NCBI RefSeq assembly: GCF_900166635.1
Contig: NZ_LT800497.1
Location: 1,824,149-1,888,148 of the forward strand
Direction of reading: 5' to 3'
From: Oceanobacillus timonensis
Lineage (GTDB): Bacteria; Bacillota; Bacilli; Bacillales; Amphibacillaceae
DNA: 64,000 nt
In this document: piece by piece, positions 36,143 to 44,637 of the stretch
Numbering within the stretch: position 1 is the first letter of the stretch
How the letters are laid out: each line of letters starts with the position of its first letter
Notes under the pieces: model-generated
What the model saw: only the letters and a program-made list of their open reading frames with translations
What the model was told of the DNA's origin: nothing
Databases searched by the model: none
Position numbers and translations under genes: made by a program

Positions 36143-36838
36143 TTATAAATCCCTCTTTCTAAAGATGAATAAGCTTAATACAATAAATAAAACGGGAAAA
36201 AGCACTACGAAATAAGCATAGTAACTGTGCGTTTCTTCCTGTATGTAATAAAAATAAGGTGTAACATAGCCAATGGTTTTCATAAAAAGATTGTCTGTCC
36301 CTGTACTCCATAAACCAAGCACCGGCAAAGCAACCGAAATAATGATTCCTAAAAACATACTTAAAGATGGCTTTGGAATAACGGTTGATAGAAATAGTGT
36401 CAGGCCGATAAAGTAAGACACAAAAATAATCGCTTGAATCAGATTTAAAATGGAAAACGATTTTGAAAATGGAATGATGAGTAACAAAGCGACAGTAAGG
36501 CATACAGCCCAAAATAAAAAGCTCCCGATAAATTTGCCAAGGATAATATTACGCCGACTTGTCTTTGTTGCTAAAAAACGGATGGTCCGTGTATCCATTT
36601 CTTTATTGACGATGTTGTGGGATAAGCTGGTTACAAACAAAGGCGCAGCTAAAATTAATAAAAGCATTAATCCCATTATATAAGCATCCTGTCCAAGTCC
36701 TAAATCCTGAAGGGGAGCTTCAAATTGGCGGACTAATCTGGCGGCGCCGACTGTAACACCAAATAAGACGGCAATGATTAAACATGAGCGGATGCTCGTA
36801 AATAAACTTTTAAACTCTCTAAAAGCGATTGTAAACAT
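36143..36838 (-). CDS. ABC-2 type transporter permease
   Basis: A 231-residue protein with six hydrophobic helices and the soluble early loop NIVNKEMDTRTIRFLATKTS typical of ABC-2 permeases. It directly precedes the ATPase gene, so the two form one exporter. Ribosome site GAGGAG. Substrate unknown. Confidence 0.88.
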   Translation of the reverse strand: MFTIAFREFKSLFTSIRSCLIIAVLFGVTVGAARLVRQFEAPLQDLGLGQDAYIMGLMLLLILAAPLFVTSLSHNIVNKEMDTRTIRFLATKTSRRNIILGKFIGSFLFWAVCLTVALLLIIPFSKSFSILNLIQAIIFVSYFIGLTLFLSTVIPKPSLSMFLGIIISVALPVLGLWSTGTDNLFMKTIGYVTPYFYYIQEETHSYYAYFVVLFPVLFIVLSLFIFRKRDL

Positions 36839-36857
36839 AAATTCATCTCCTCGTTTC

Positions 36858-37280
36858 CTATGTATACTTGCCGGCAGAACGACTGTGGTTTATCGCCATG
36901 ATTTCGGCAATCAAATAGATTATACCGCCGAAAATCCCTAAACCGATTGTTGAAAGTGTGCCAAGTATGGCTATTCCAATTAAAAGCATTCCAGCCGATT
37001 TTCCTCTAGCTTCTTTTTTCAATAAGTAAATAGCTGCGGACCCTAAGATTATCCAGGTGAAGGAAATAACAGCTAAATAGATAAACAGATAACCAATATA
37101 GCTGATGATTTGCTGTTCGCTGAATTCAACTATATTTTCATCCTCCATAAAAGACTGGACTAACTCCAGTGTCTCAGGGCTTCCCTCGACATTGCCATAC
37201 AACAGGATGCTTCCTGCGAATAGTACGCCAAGTAATAAAATGCCAATGGCTGTTAAAATCATTTCTGCTTGGTGTTTCAT
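36858..37280 (-). CDS. DUF4064-type membrane protein
   Basis: About 140 residues with four helices. The order (helix, short acidic loop, then helices separated by LKKEARGKSAGMLLIGIAIL) fits the DUF4064 family, found near ABC exporters in Firmicutes. ATG 37280 is preferred over GTG 37286 because AGAAGGAG is at the right distance. It leads the transporter operon. Confidence 0.72.
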   Translation of the reverse strand: MKHQAEMILTAIGILLLGVLFAGSILLYGNVEGSPETLELVQSFMEDENIVEFSEQQIISYIGYLFIYLAVISFTWIILGSAAIYLLKKEARGKSAGMLLIGIAILGTLSTIGLGIFGGIIYLIAEIMAINHSRSAGKYT

Positions 37281-37309
37281 ATCCACTACTCCTTCTTATG
37301 TTTCTTTAC

Positions 37310-37346
37310 GTTCACTCTAGCAAACGCAGCTGTCTGCTAGTTGAAC
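37310..37346. promoter_or_regulatory. Inverted repeat between divergent ABC and two-component genes
   Basis: GTTCA-CT-CTAGCA at 37310-37322 pairs with TGCTAG-T-TGAAC at 37335-37346. It lies upstream of the DUF4064/ABC operon and before the regulator gene, where an operator for the two-component regulator would be expected. Confidence 0.5.
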
Positions 37347-37433
37347 AGAACATTACCAATCAATTAAAAAAGCTTCGATTTGTTCAACTGTTCGTAAACT
37401 TGCTATGGTACGATACCAATGGAGGTGTCATAC

Positions 37434-38147
37434 ATGGAGGAACAAACAGATATTTTGATTGTGGATGATGAGAAAGCAATTGTAACTATGTTAGAAATGA
37501 TGCTGAAGAAAGAAGGATTTCAGCGTGTACATAAAGCTTATACCGGGCAGGAAGCCATTCAAATATTAAAGGAACATAAAATAGAAGTGATTATTCTGGA
37601 CGTTATGCTTCCGGATGGGAGCGGTTTTGATTTTTGTCCGAAAATCAGAGAGTTGACGAATGCGTATATTCTCTTTTTAACGGCAAAAGTGTCCGACTTG
37701 GATGTGTTAACAGGGTTTGCGACAGGAGGAGATGATTATGTCACCAAACCATTTAACCCGTTAGAAGTGGCGGCAAGGATTAAAGCGTATTTAAGAAGAT
37801 CTGCTAAAACAGAAGCAGTTACACCAGAAAAATCTAGCAACTATGATTTTGGCCATTTTGTCCTGGATGAAAGCGCAGGTGTGTTAACGGTTAATGGAAA
37901 GGATGTTCCATGCCCGACACAGGTCTATTTGCTGCTTCTTTATTTATGTAAGCATCCAAATAGAATTTTTTCCAAAGCAGATTTATTGGAGGCGGTTTGG
38001 GGTTTTGAACATTTTGCAGATGAGAATACGGTTTCGGTACATATTAGAAGAATCAGAGAAAGAATTGAGGTCCATCCGAGTAAACCGGAATTTTTACTCA
38101 CTGTTCGGGGATTGGGATATAAATTGGTGAAAGGAAATGCCTCATGA
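37434..38147 (+). CDS. OmpR/PhoB-type response regulator
   Basis: A 237-residue regulator. ATG 37434 is chosen because GGAGGTG lies 6 bases upstream; an earlier in-frame ATG at 37419 precedes that site. The receiver has VDDE, the phospho-acceptor in IILDVMLPDGSG, Thr in FLTAKV and Lys in DDYVTKPF. The C-terminal winged helix ends FLLTVRGLGYKLVK. The kinase gene overlaps by four bases. Its likely target is the divergent ABC exporter. Confidence 0.92.
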   Translation: MEEQTDILIVDDEKAIVTMLEMMLKKEGFQRVHKAYTGQEAIQILKEHKIEVIILDVMLPDGSGFDFCPKIRELTNAYILFLTAKVSDLDVLTGFATGGDDYVTKPFNPLEVAARIKAYLRRSAKTEAVTPEKSSNYDFGHFVLDESAGVLTVNGKDVPCPTQVYLLLLYLCKHPNRIFSKADLLEAVWGFEHFADENTVSVHIRRIRERIEVHPSKPEFLLTVRGLGYKLVKGNAS

Positions 38148-39895
38148 AGAAATTACGGAGCCGGTTGTTTTTTCATTTTTCGATTCAGTTTGGTTTTATT
38201 TCTTTGTTGATGATTGTTGTTGTAGTCCTTAGTCTGTTTATTGGATTGTTCTATTTTGCCAAGGAAGATAGAGAAGCAGATTATTATCAAGCACAGATAG
38301 AGGAGATTGCTATTGAAGTCGGTGATCCTTATACATATAGAGAGAGTAATAGAAATATTAGCGATGTATTACCGGCAGATGTTTGGCTGCAAATTATTGA
38401 TAAAGAGGGAAATGTCATTGAGTCTGAAAATGTGCCCGAAGGTTTAAGAGAGAGTTATAGCAGCATCGACATTCTACAAATGAAGGAAAAAGAACAGCTT
38501 GGGGAATATACGGTAAAATATACACTGGAAGAACCAATGTATGATAGTGAAGAGCCATATTTATTTATACTTGGTTATCAAGAGCTGGGAACGATTCTGA
38601 TGAACGAACTAGCAGAAAACGTTAATATCAACGGTAAAGTTCCTGAATCAGAACAAGCTGCGGTGGAAGAAAGGCTAAATCAAATTGGAGGAACATTGTC
38701 TGTTTATGATGAAACGGGAGATTTGCTTCAACAGTTTGGTGAGGAGGAACAAATCGAAACGTCGCCATTAGAAATCATTCGAAGAGATGTTTCCCCAGAC
38801 CATTATGCTGAAAACCAAAATACATTTTTAGATAGAGATTCGGGTCATTCATGGATTTTATCTACGCCAAATGAGTCTAAACAGGAAATTCCATTAACGA
38901 TGTTTCAGGACATGAGGCTGGTTCTTGCTTGTCTGGCTGGTGTTCTTCTACTTGTCACGCTTTTTATTACATTCTGGAAGAGTTTCCATTATGGGAGCCC
39001 TTTCTTTATTCTGATCAATTGGCTAAATCGGATGGGAAATGGAAACTATAAGGAAGTTTTAACAGCGCAGGAGAAGAAAAAAGTATATCGGAAAAATGGC
39101 AAATTAAAAAGAAGATATAAATTATATAAAGAGGTTTTCCAGGCATTTGATGAGATGGCTGAAAAACTGGATGCTTCCCAAAAAGAAAGAGAACAGCTGG
39201 AAAAAAGCAGAGAGGAATGGGTTACGGGAATTTCCCATGACCTTCGTACACCTCTGACTACCATGGAAGGTTACGGGCGCTTGCTGGGAAACAGGGAATA
39301 CGACTGGTCGAAGCAGGAGCTTCAAGAGATTGGAGATACCATCACTGAAAAAAGTGATTATATGGTAGATCTAATTGAAGACTTTACGCTCAGCTTTCGA
39401 TTGAAAAATGATGCCAACAGCTTAACGTTTAACGCGGTGAATATCAATGAATATATGGAACAAATCTTAGATAAATTTCAAAAGGATGTCACCTTTAAGG
39501 ATTATCCAGTTGCGTACGAACCAGTTCATCCAGATAGAAAAATAGAAGTGAATGAACGGTTGTTTGAAAGAATGATTGATAATCTGATGTATAATGCTTG
39601 GAAGCATAACCCGCCTGAAACTGCTGTGAAGGTTGAAGTTGCTCACTCTGAAGAAGAAAAGGCACTGGAAATCAGAATTACCGATAATGGAATGGGGATG
39701 GATGAAGAAACGCAAAAGCATCTGTTCACCCGCTATTATCGCGGCACCAATACAGAGGAAAGGAATGAAGGGACAGGGCTTGGCATGAGTATTGCCCTGC
39801 AAATCGCCAAGCTGCATCAGGGGGCTATTTCCGTTCAATCTGAAAAGGGCCTTGGCACAACCGTAGCAGTAGTTTTGCCTGATGATAGAGATTAG
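38144..39895 (+). CDS. Sensor histidine kinase with large extracellular domain
   Basis: A 583-residue kinase with helix 1 at about 15-40, an extracellular domain of about 215 residues (about 41-255), helix 2 at about 260-282, then a linker containing a coiled coil (QKEREQLEKSREEW). HisKA reads GISHDLRTPLTTMEGY, the N box is IDNLMYNAWKHN and the G box GTGLGMSIALQIA. It pairs with the regulator at 37434. Its order resembles kinases that control peptide or lipid exporters. Confidence 0.92.
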   Translation: MKKLRSRLFFHFSIQFGFISLLMIVVVVLSLFIGLFYFAKEDREADYYQAQIEEIAIEVGDPYTYRESNRNISDVLPADVWLQIIDKEGNVIESENVPEGLRESYSSIDILQMKEKEQLGEYTVKYTLEEPMYDSEEPYLFILGYQELGTILMNELAENVNINGKVPESEQAAVEERLNQIGGTLSVYDETGDLLQQFGEEEQIETSPLEIIRRDVSPDHYAENQNTFLDRDSGHSWILSTPNESKQEIPLTMFQDMRLVLACLAGVLLLVTLFITFWKSFHYGSPFFILINWLNRMGNGNYKEVLTAQEKKKVYRKNGKLKRRYKLYKEVFQAFDEMAEKLDASQKEREQLEKSREEWVTGISHDLRTPLTTMEGYGRLLGNREYDWSKQELQEIGDTITEKSDYMVDLIEDFTLSFRLKNDANSLTFNAVNINEYMEQILDKFQKDVTFKDYPVAYEPVHPDRKIEVNERLFERMIDNLMYNAWKHNPPETAVKVEVAHSEEEKALEIRITDNGMGMDEETQKHLFTRYYRGTNTEERNEGTGLGMSIALQIAKLHQGAISVQSEKGLGTTVAVVLPDDRD

Positions 39896-39898
39896 TCA

Positions 39899-39940
39899 AA
39901 GAACGCGTTACAGCATGCGAAAAACTGTAACGCGTTCTTA
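39899..39940 (+). terminator. Rho-independent terminator
   Basis: AAGAACGCGTTACAG pairs exactly with CTGTAACGCGTTCTT. It follows the kinase stop by a few bases. Confidence 0.88.
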
Positions 39941-40027
39941 CATAGCAATTATTAACTAAAAATAAAGAATGCTAAGACAGCATCATGCATGATTTATACT
40001 TAAAGTAGTTAGAGAAGAGGGGTTCCA

Positions 40028-40297
40028 ATGGAAGAGAGAACAAACATTTTAATTGTAGAAGATGATTATGAAATTGCCCGGATTATGAAGGATCATCTGG
40101 ACAGGGAAGGGTTTCAAACGACATGGGCATCTACTGGTATAGAAGGCTGGGAGGATTTTAAAGCAGGTTCCTTCTCCATCGTGCTTGTTGATTTGATGAT
40201 GCCGGAGATGGATGGCTATGAGCTCTGTGAAAAAATTCGTTTGGAAAGCGATGTGCCCTTATTAATCGTCAGTGCAAATTGTTCCTTATTTTTATAA
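40028..40297 (+). pseudogene. Response regulator truncated within its receiver domain
   Basis: 89 residues with a good ribosome site (GAGAAGAGGGG). It contains the acidic pair VEDD, the phospho-acceptor in VLVDLMMPEMDG and the conserved LLIVSA, then ends with NCSLFL and a stop where DDYxxKPF and the DNA-binding domain should follow. The rest of the gene and its kinase are missing, so a deletion has removed the 3' part. A free-standing receiver is possible but the missing lysine helix argues against function. Confidence 0.75.
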
Positions 40298-40408
40298 GTT
40301 TACAGAAAACGAAGAACCTATTGTTTAATTTCAGAGAATATTATTAAATGGAATTTCTTAATGGTTTTATAATTTAGTGTATGTAACAGGAAATAAAGAG
40401 GTGCTGTA

Positions 40409-40891
40409 ATGGAAAGTGGAGCAAACAAAAGTTTAGAAAAAAGGCTCGGTTATTTATTTACTGGAGAATTTTTTGCAGTAGCAGTTTTTAGCTATATATA
40501 TTTTGATAATTTTTCTCTAAATCAAAGCTATTCATTGATTTATGCACTATTTACCCTGAATTTTATACTATTACAGGGGAGTTTTTATTGGTTTATCAAA
40601 TGGAAAAGATTGAAAAGTAAAAGGACTGTTTTACCTAATCTATATAAACCTCTTACCATTTTGAAGAAAGTTAATTTTGTACTCCTATGTATGATGCCTT
40701 TAATAGTAATTATGGATATCTTAATCATGAAGCGAATGTCCTTTATCTTTTTGGTTGCTGTATTTGTTTACATCTTTGCCATCATAGAATATATTAATTA
40801 TTTTCATATACAATTAACCAATTACAAGAACGAAAAAGGGAAGAAAGCTTCTATAGTTAAAGAAATTGAAAACTCAAAACGTAAAAGTTAG
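40409..40891 (+). CDS. Four-helix membrane protein (160 aa), unknown
   Basis: Four hydrophobic segments (about 12-35, 40-62, 90-110, 112-135) and a basic Lys-rich tail. Ribosome site AAAGAGGTG lies 7 bases before ATG. It resembles general small membrane proteins of Bacillales but no family is recognised. It lies between a truncated regulator and a decayed small gene. Confidence 0.55.
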   Translation: MESGANKSLEKRLGYLFTGEFFAVAVFSYIYFDNFSLNQSYSLIYALFTLNFILLQGSFYWFIKWKRLKSKRTVLPNLYKPLTILKKVNFVLLCMMPLIVIMDILIMKRMSFIFLVAVFVYIFAIIEYINYFHIQLTNYKNEKGKKASIVKEIENSKRKS

Positions 40892-40957
40892 AAGAAATAT
40901 GATTCAATTTGAGAATGTTTGCAATATACTATTAATATGAAATAGAGAGGATTATCT

Positions 40958-41086
40958 ATGTCCCTGCTTGATCCAATTTCACAAGCAGCAAATAAAATTG
41001 TTTATGATATAGTAGCGATTTTTATACTTGCAGGGTTACATATCCATCATCATCATGAGGATAGTAGCATTTTGTTCGAAAAATGA
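40958..41086 (+). CDS. Small protein (42 aa) with His-rich end, possibly decayed
   Basis: ATG 40958 follows AGAGAGG. The peptide MSLLDPISQAANKIVYDIVA then a hydrophobic stretch and LHIHHHHED ends after 42 residues. In another frame just downstream lies IISAIALILTIFNIAVI, stop, FFAWFGANF, another membrane helix with an internal stop. So this may be the surviving start of a longer small membrane protein that has broken up. Confidence 0.35.
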   Translation: MSLLDPISQAANKIVYDIVAIFILAGLHIHHHHEDSSILFEK

Positions 41087-41289
41087 GAGAAAAATAATAT
41101 CTGCTATAGCGCTGATTTTAACTATATTTAATATTGCGGTTATTTGATTCTTTGCATGGTTTGGTGCAAATTTTACATGAATAAGTAAGTTAAGTTTTTT
41201 GAACCCTAATTAAAAATACAAATCCTGATTTATTTAAATATAGTGATTTTGAGAAATTTTCTATAAATGTCCATCCGTTTATGCAAATA

Positions 41290-41335
41290 AAAAATTGTTG
41301 TACAATTAGCTAATTCATTGTGCAACAATTTTTTG
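41290..41335. terminator. Bidirectional terminator
   Basis: AAAATTGTTGTACAAT pairs with ATTGTGCAACAATTTT, with T-runs on both strands. It can serve the minus-strand SdpI-like gene ending at 41372. Confidence 0.8.
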
Positions 41336-41371
41336 TTTTTGAAAGCAGGCAGTAAAGCAGTCCTTCCTTTC

Positions 41372-41704
41372 TCATTCTGTTAAATATAGCTCAATTTGAA
41401 TAAGTCTTCTCTCTGTTAGAACGAAAACCGGCAGGAAAGAAAGCACTGCCCATCCTAATTCAAAAAATAAATAATATTCATTGCTGTAAGTTACAAACAT
41501 TAAGGCGATACCTATTAAAATATTAAGAATCCCCACTATGATCAATATTTTCGCGGAATATTTTTGAGCAAAATCCCATAGTTTTTGATTTTTCATAGAT
41601 CTTTTGGTTCGATAGCCATATATGCTGTTAATATTATCAGGACTGGAAATCTTTAGAATAATACTTGCCACCAGAGTACCCAAACCAGTGAGAAATACTA
41701 ACAT
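41372..41704 (-). CDS. SdpI-family (SdpI/YhfL-like) membrane protein
   Basis: A 110-residue protein starting at ATG 41704, where AAGAAGGTGAT is the ribosome site; the open frame continues ten codons further upstream. Three helices flank the diagnostic segment SIYGYRTKRSMKNQKLWDFA, which is the SdpI/YhfL signature. In B. subtilis, SdpI gives immunity to the SdpC killing peptide and also acts as a signal receptor. There is no sdpC-like gene nearby, so this would be an orphan immunity-type gene. Confidence 0.8.
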   Translation of the reverse strand: MLVFLTGLGTLVASIILKISSPDNINSIYGYRTKRSMKNQKLWDFAQKYSAKILIIVGILNILIGIALMFVTYSNEYYLFFELGWAVLSFLPVFVLTERRLIQIELYLTE

Positions 41705-41743
41705 TCTTATCACCTTCTTACTAAGATAGTTCACCTAAAACAA

Positions 41744-41893
41744 TTATAACTGCTTTTCGGGATTCTCTACAGAGTTAATGACAGTCATCCATGTCCCGCC
41801 AGCTAGATAAATAGTATTGTCTCTTACTACAACACCACATTGAGGACCTGCTTTATCAGATTCATCAGCGCGCTCATAAACATTGAAATAATT
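41744..41893 (-). pseudogene. C-terminal fragment of a Kelch-repeat protein
   Basis: The minus strand reads YFNVYERADESDKAGPQCGV and continues VVRDNTIYLAGGTWMTVINS to a stop at 41744. This is one Kelch blade (the GGVV, IY and GG pattern). A stop codon lies directly upstream in frame and no start exists. Only the tail of a gene survives. Confidence 0.6.
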
Positions 41894-42243
41894 CTAAAGT
41901 CACATTAACATAAGAATTTTATTCAAAAAAGCATACATTATATCTTTTAGTATTTCATACTGCGTTAATTGTTGTTCCAGTTAGAACAATAAAAATTTAT
42001 TTAGTCACCAATGCTGTATAAATTGGAATAGAGGATTCTGCAAAAAGAAGTGTATCTTTTTCTGATGGTTAAAAATGTTTAGCTGAATTGGAATCCGGCA
42101 AAACATTACTATAGGGCAGGTAATAATGGAATATTAAACTTAAACAATTTGCTGTTATACCGTCATTCTTTTTTGTGAAATATCTTTTCTAAGGGTGGAC
42201 TATATTGTGGAATCTAATCCTTTATTTCTAAGGTGGTTTTATA
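41894..42243. other. Gene-free, probably decayed DNA
   Basis: About 350 bases with stops in all frames and no hairpin of note. Given the Kelch fragment on one side it is likely former coding sequence, but nothing can be identified. Confidence 0.4.
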
Positions 42244-42486
42244 ATGAATAAAAATAAAGATGAAAAAGATAACAGTAATTATTTTGAAAGTAAGGAAAGA
42301 AAGGTAGAGACAAATGAATGGCGTAAACTAATAAACATTATCCTTTTAGCAGGAGTCTTTTATTTATTGCATATATTTAATGTTTATGATCATATAGGTT
42401 TCATATTATGGCTTCTGGTACTAATAGTATCTGCTGTCATAATAGATAAGATTATCCGGAAAATTTTTTCTTTGTTTATTGATTGA
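42244..42486 (+). CDS. Small membrane protein (80 aa), unknown
   Basis: A charged N-terminus (about 27 residues, MNKNKDEKDNSNYFESKERK) followed by two helices (about 28-45 and 52-70) and a short tail. Ribosome site AAGGTGG lies 9 bases before ATG, and a terminator follows. No family recognised. Confidence 0.55.
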   Translation: MNKNKDEKDNSNYFESKERKVETNEWRKLINIILLAGVFYLLHIFNVYDHIGFILWLLVLIVSAVIIDKIIRKIFSLFID

Positions 42487-42537
42487 TTATATAAGAACGG
42501 TTAGGATATAGTGCCTACATACAAAATTTTTATAGGC

Positions 42538-42572
42538 AAGCTATCGAATATGCATTTGATGATAGCTTTTTT
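42538..42572 (+). terminator. Rho-independent terminator
   Basis: AAGCTATC pairs with GATAGCTT over a 15-base loop and is followed by TTTT. It ends the small membrane protein transcript. The 300 bases after it hold no gene. Confidence 0.7.
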
Positions 42573-42833
42573 ATGTGAATATAGAACTTTTTAACTGAAT
42601 AATGAGCTATTGAAATATCAGCTGATTTTACTAGGTAACCTAAGGGCAATAATTTTTTAAATTCATAAAAAAATGAATAGCTTGTTCAATCAACCCTATA
42701 ATATACCGATTACTATATTTAGGCATGAGAATAATATTGATAAAAGCTTACACATCTAATGTTTTATCAAACTTTTAGTTATAAGAAATAGAATGAGTAA
42801 GGAAATTGGTGCTATAAAAATGGGAGAGTAAAA

Positions 42834-42878
42834 GAAAATGCGCAAGTAAGAGAGTGTATGGCTCTTACTATGCATTTT
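42834..42878 (-). terminator. Terminator of the lipoprotein gene (repeated hairpin, copy 1)
   Basis: AAAATGC..AGTAAGAG pairs with CTCTTACT..GCATTTT; on the minus strand it is followed by TTTTCTTTT. A related hairpin and flank lie at 49591-49650 after another minus-strand gene. Confidence 0.75.
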
Positions 42879-42895
42879 CGTCTACTCTCCAGTCT

Positions 42896-43630
42896 TCATT
42901 GAATAGAAAGCTTACCTATTAAATTTATAATTTCTTCATCATTACCAGTATCGATGTAGACGGATTCAGTATTATTTATAATTTCTTCTCTATCTTTTTT
43001 TAATTCATCTAAATCTGCATCATCAGGACGAGGAAGGCCACCGTACCAACGATAGGGTGTTTTATACACATTCACTGTTCCATCCCCATTGCTGCTATAT
43101 GTTACAACTCCATCTACTATTCTATCTCCTCGTAGCTGTATAACGTCTTCCGGATAACGAACATCAATGTCATCTTCCTCAGGATTGAGCAGTGTGCCTT
43201 CTGGGATATGTTGAACATCAATGTACTCTACATCTGGATTTGGTCCGAGTTGGTTCCACACACGAGCGTATTCAATTTCTTCAGATGAAAAATTTGATAA
43301 GTTATCCTCTGAGTCTGTATCTGATTGATTATTTTCGGAGATTTCATCTTCTTCATTAGAAGTTTCATCATTTGTCGATTCGGATTTATTGGAAGAAGCA
43401 CTATCTTCGGAATTTGTCTTTGAATCTGTACCCGAATTATCAGATGAAGTTTCATCATCGTCATTATCATCATTAGTATTTTGTGAAGCATCTTCATTGG
43501 AGGAATGATGATTTGATTCGTTGTAAGCTTTTTCTTCCGTTTCGTCATTATTATCTGAACACCCAATTAGAAATAGTGTAAGTAAAAGTGCTAGTGCACT
43601 GCGAAAAATAATGTGGTGTTTCTTTTTCAT
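42896..43630 (-). CDS. Lipoprotein with acidic low-complexity linker (paralogue of 3722-4447)
   Basis: A 244-residue lipoprotein with lipobox LIGC (Cys about residue 24). Residues about 30-120 are a Ser/Asn/Asp/Glu/Thr linker. The final 120 residues repeat the domain of the 3722-4447 protein: SSEEIEYARVWNQLGPNPD, HIPEGTLLNPEE, YPEDVIQLRGDRI, VTYSSNGDGTVNVY and RWYGGLPRPDDAD. Identity in that part is roughly two thirds by eye, whereas the linker is not aligned. It should be displayed on the outer surface of the membrane. Role unknown. Confidence 0.8.
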   Translation of the reverse strand: MKKKHHIIFRSALALLLTLFLIGCSDNNDETEEKAYNESNHHSSNEDASQNTNDDNDDDETSSDNSGTDSKTNSEDSASSNKSESTNDETSNEEDEISENNQSDTDSEDNLSNFSSEEIEYARVWNQLGPNPDVEYIDVQHIPEGTLLNPEEDDIDVRYPEDVIQLRGDRIVDGVVTYSSNGDGTVNVYKTPYRWYGGLPRPDDADLDELKKDREEIINNTESVYIDTGNDEEIINLIGKLSIQ

Positions 43631-43770
43631 TTTTATCCTTCCTTTTTAAGTTAATAGAGAGTTTTTCTTTTTACCCGATACCCTCAATACTATATTTTTA
43701 GAACACTTTAAGATATGTAAAAATTAATATTACACTTCAATAATGCGGAACTTATATAATTTTATAATTA

Positions 43771-44172
43771 TTAAATAGATTTGGGCTTTAAAATAATTAT
43801 TGAATTCCACAACCAAAAATTAACAGCAGCCCCTATCCAAATAAAAAACATCACCCAACCTGATTCATTAAAAAATGAGTCCCAATTTAAATGAGTAATA
43901 CGGTAGAAAAAAGTAGAATCAAGTAATTGTAAAACTAGAAAAGAGCCTATTAAATAAACTACTAAATCCAATAAACTAAATGGTTTATTTTTTTTGTTAA
44001 GGATGATGGATAAAGGAAATGCCGTACACAAATATATAATAGATGAAGGTACGGTGCAAATGAGTAACATAGGGAAATATAAAAGAAATGTCCCATCTGG
44101 CCACAAACTGAATAAATAAATATTTGCGTATGTTATGCTTGCAAACAAAATTAATAGAATATTTTTTTTCAT
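43771..44172 (-). CDS. Four-helix membrane protein (133 aa), unknown
   Basis: The frame is open upstream to 44367 only because it runs through an IS3-type transposase tail. The native part most likely starts at ATG 44172 (MKKNILLILFASITYANIYL), with GGAAGG about 12 bases before. It has four hydrophobic segments and ends at 43771. No family recognised; the insertion-sequence remnant lies directly at its 5' end and may have removed its promoter. Confidence 0.5.
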   Translation of the reverse strand: MKKNILLILFASITYANIYLFSLWPDGTFLLYFPMLLICTVPSSIIYLCTAFPLSIILNKKNKPFSLLDLVVYLIGSFLVLQLLDSTFFYRITHLNWDSFFNESGWVMFFIWIGAAVNFWLWNSIIILKPKSI

Positions 44173-44230
44173 AAATAAATCAAACCTTCCATTGCAAAGG
44201 GGGATTATGGTAAAAGTAATATTTTTCAAC

Positions 44231-44480
44231 ATAATTGGTGACATACTCCCAATCGTTGAAGGAATTCGCTTGTAATTATAAAATATCATGATGTGAGAAA
44301 AGATACTATACTTAGCTTCAATGCTGATTTGATAATCTTCATGAAAGAATAATTCTTTCTTCATCACACTATGAAGCGATTCGATATAGGCATTCTCATA
44401 ACAGTTGCCTTTTCGGATCCTGATTATAGGGACATGATGTTTTCGGAAAAGCGCTTCATCCCTTTTGACCGTATATGAAA
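44231..44480 (-). pseudogene. IS3-family (IS150-like) transposase, C-terminal remnant
   Basis: The minus strand reads EALFRKHHVPIIRIRKGNCY, then ENAYIESLHSVMKKELFFHE, and FYNYKRIPSTIGSMSP. This is the end of the rve catalytic domain of OrfB with the Glu of the DDE triad (NAYIES) and the typical ending. The first two Asp and the whole N-terminus are gone, so the element is dead. Confidence 0.85.
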
Positions 44481-44637
44481 TTCAACCAAAGATATTAAAA
44501 ATAACAATTAAAAGCATAAGTAATGTCATATTTACTGCTTAAGTTATACTTGATACCAATCATTTTATAAGACAATTCTTTCCGATCACTGAGTTACTTT
44601 AGAAGCATAGCGTAACGCTTTCCAGTCAGCTTATATG

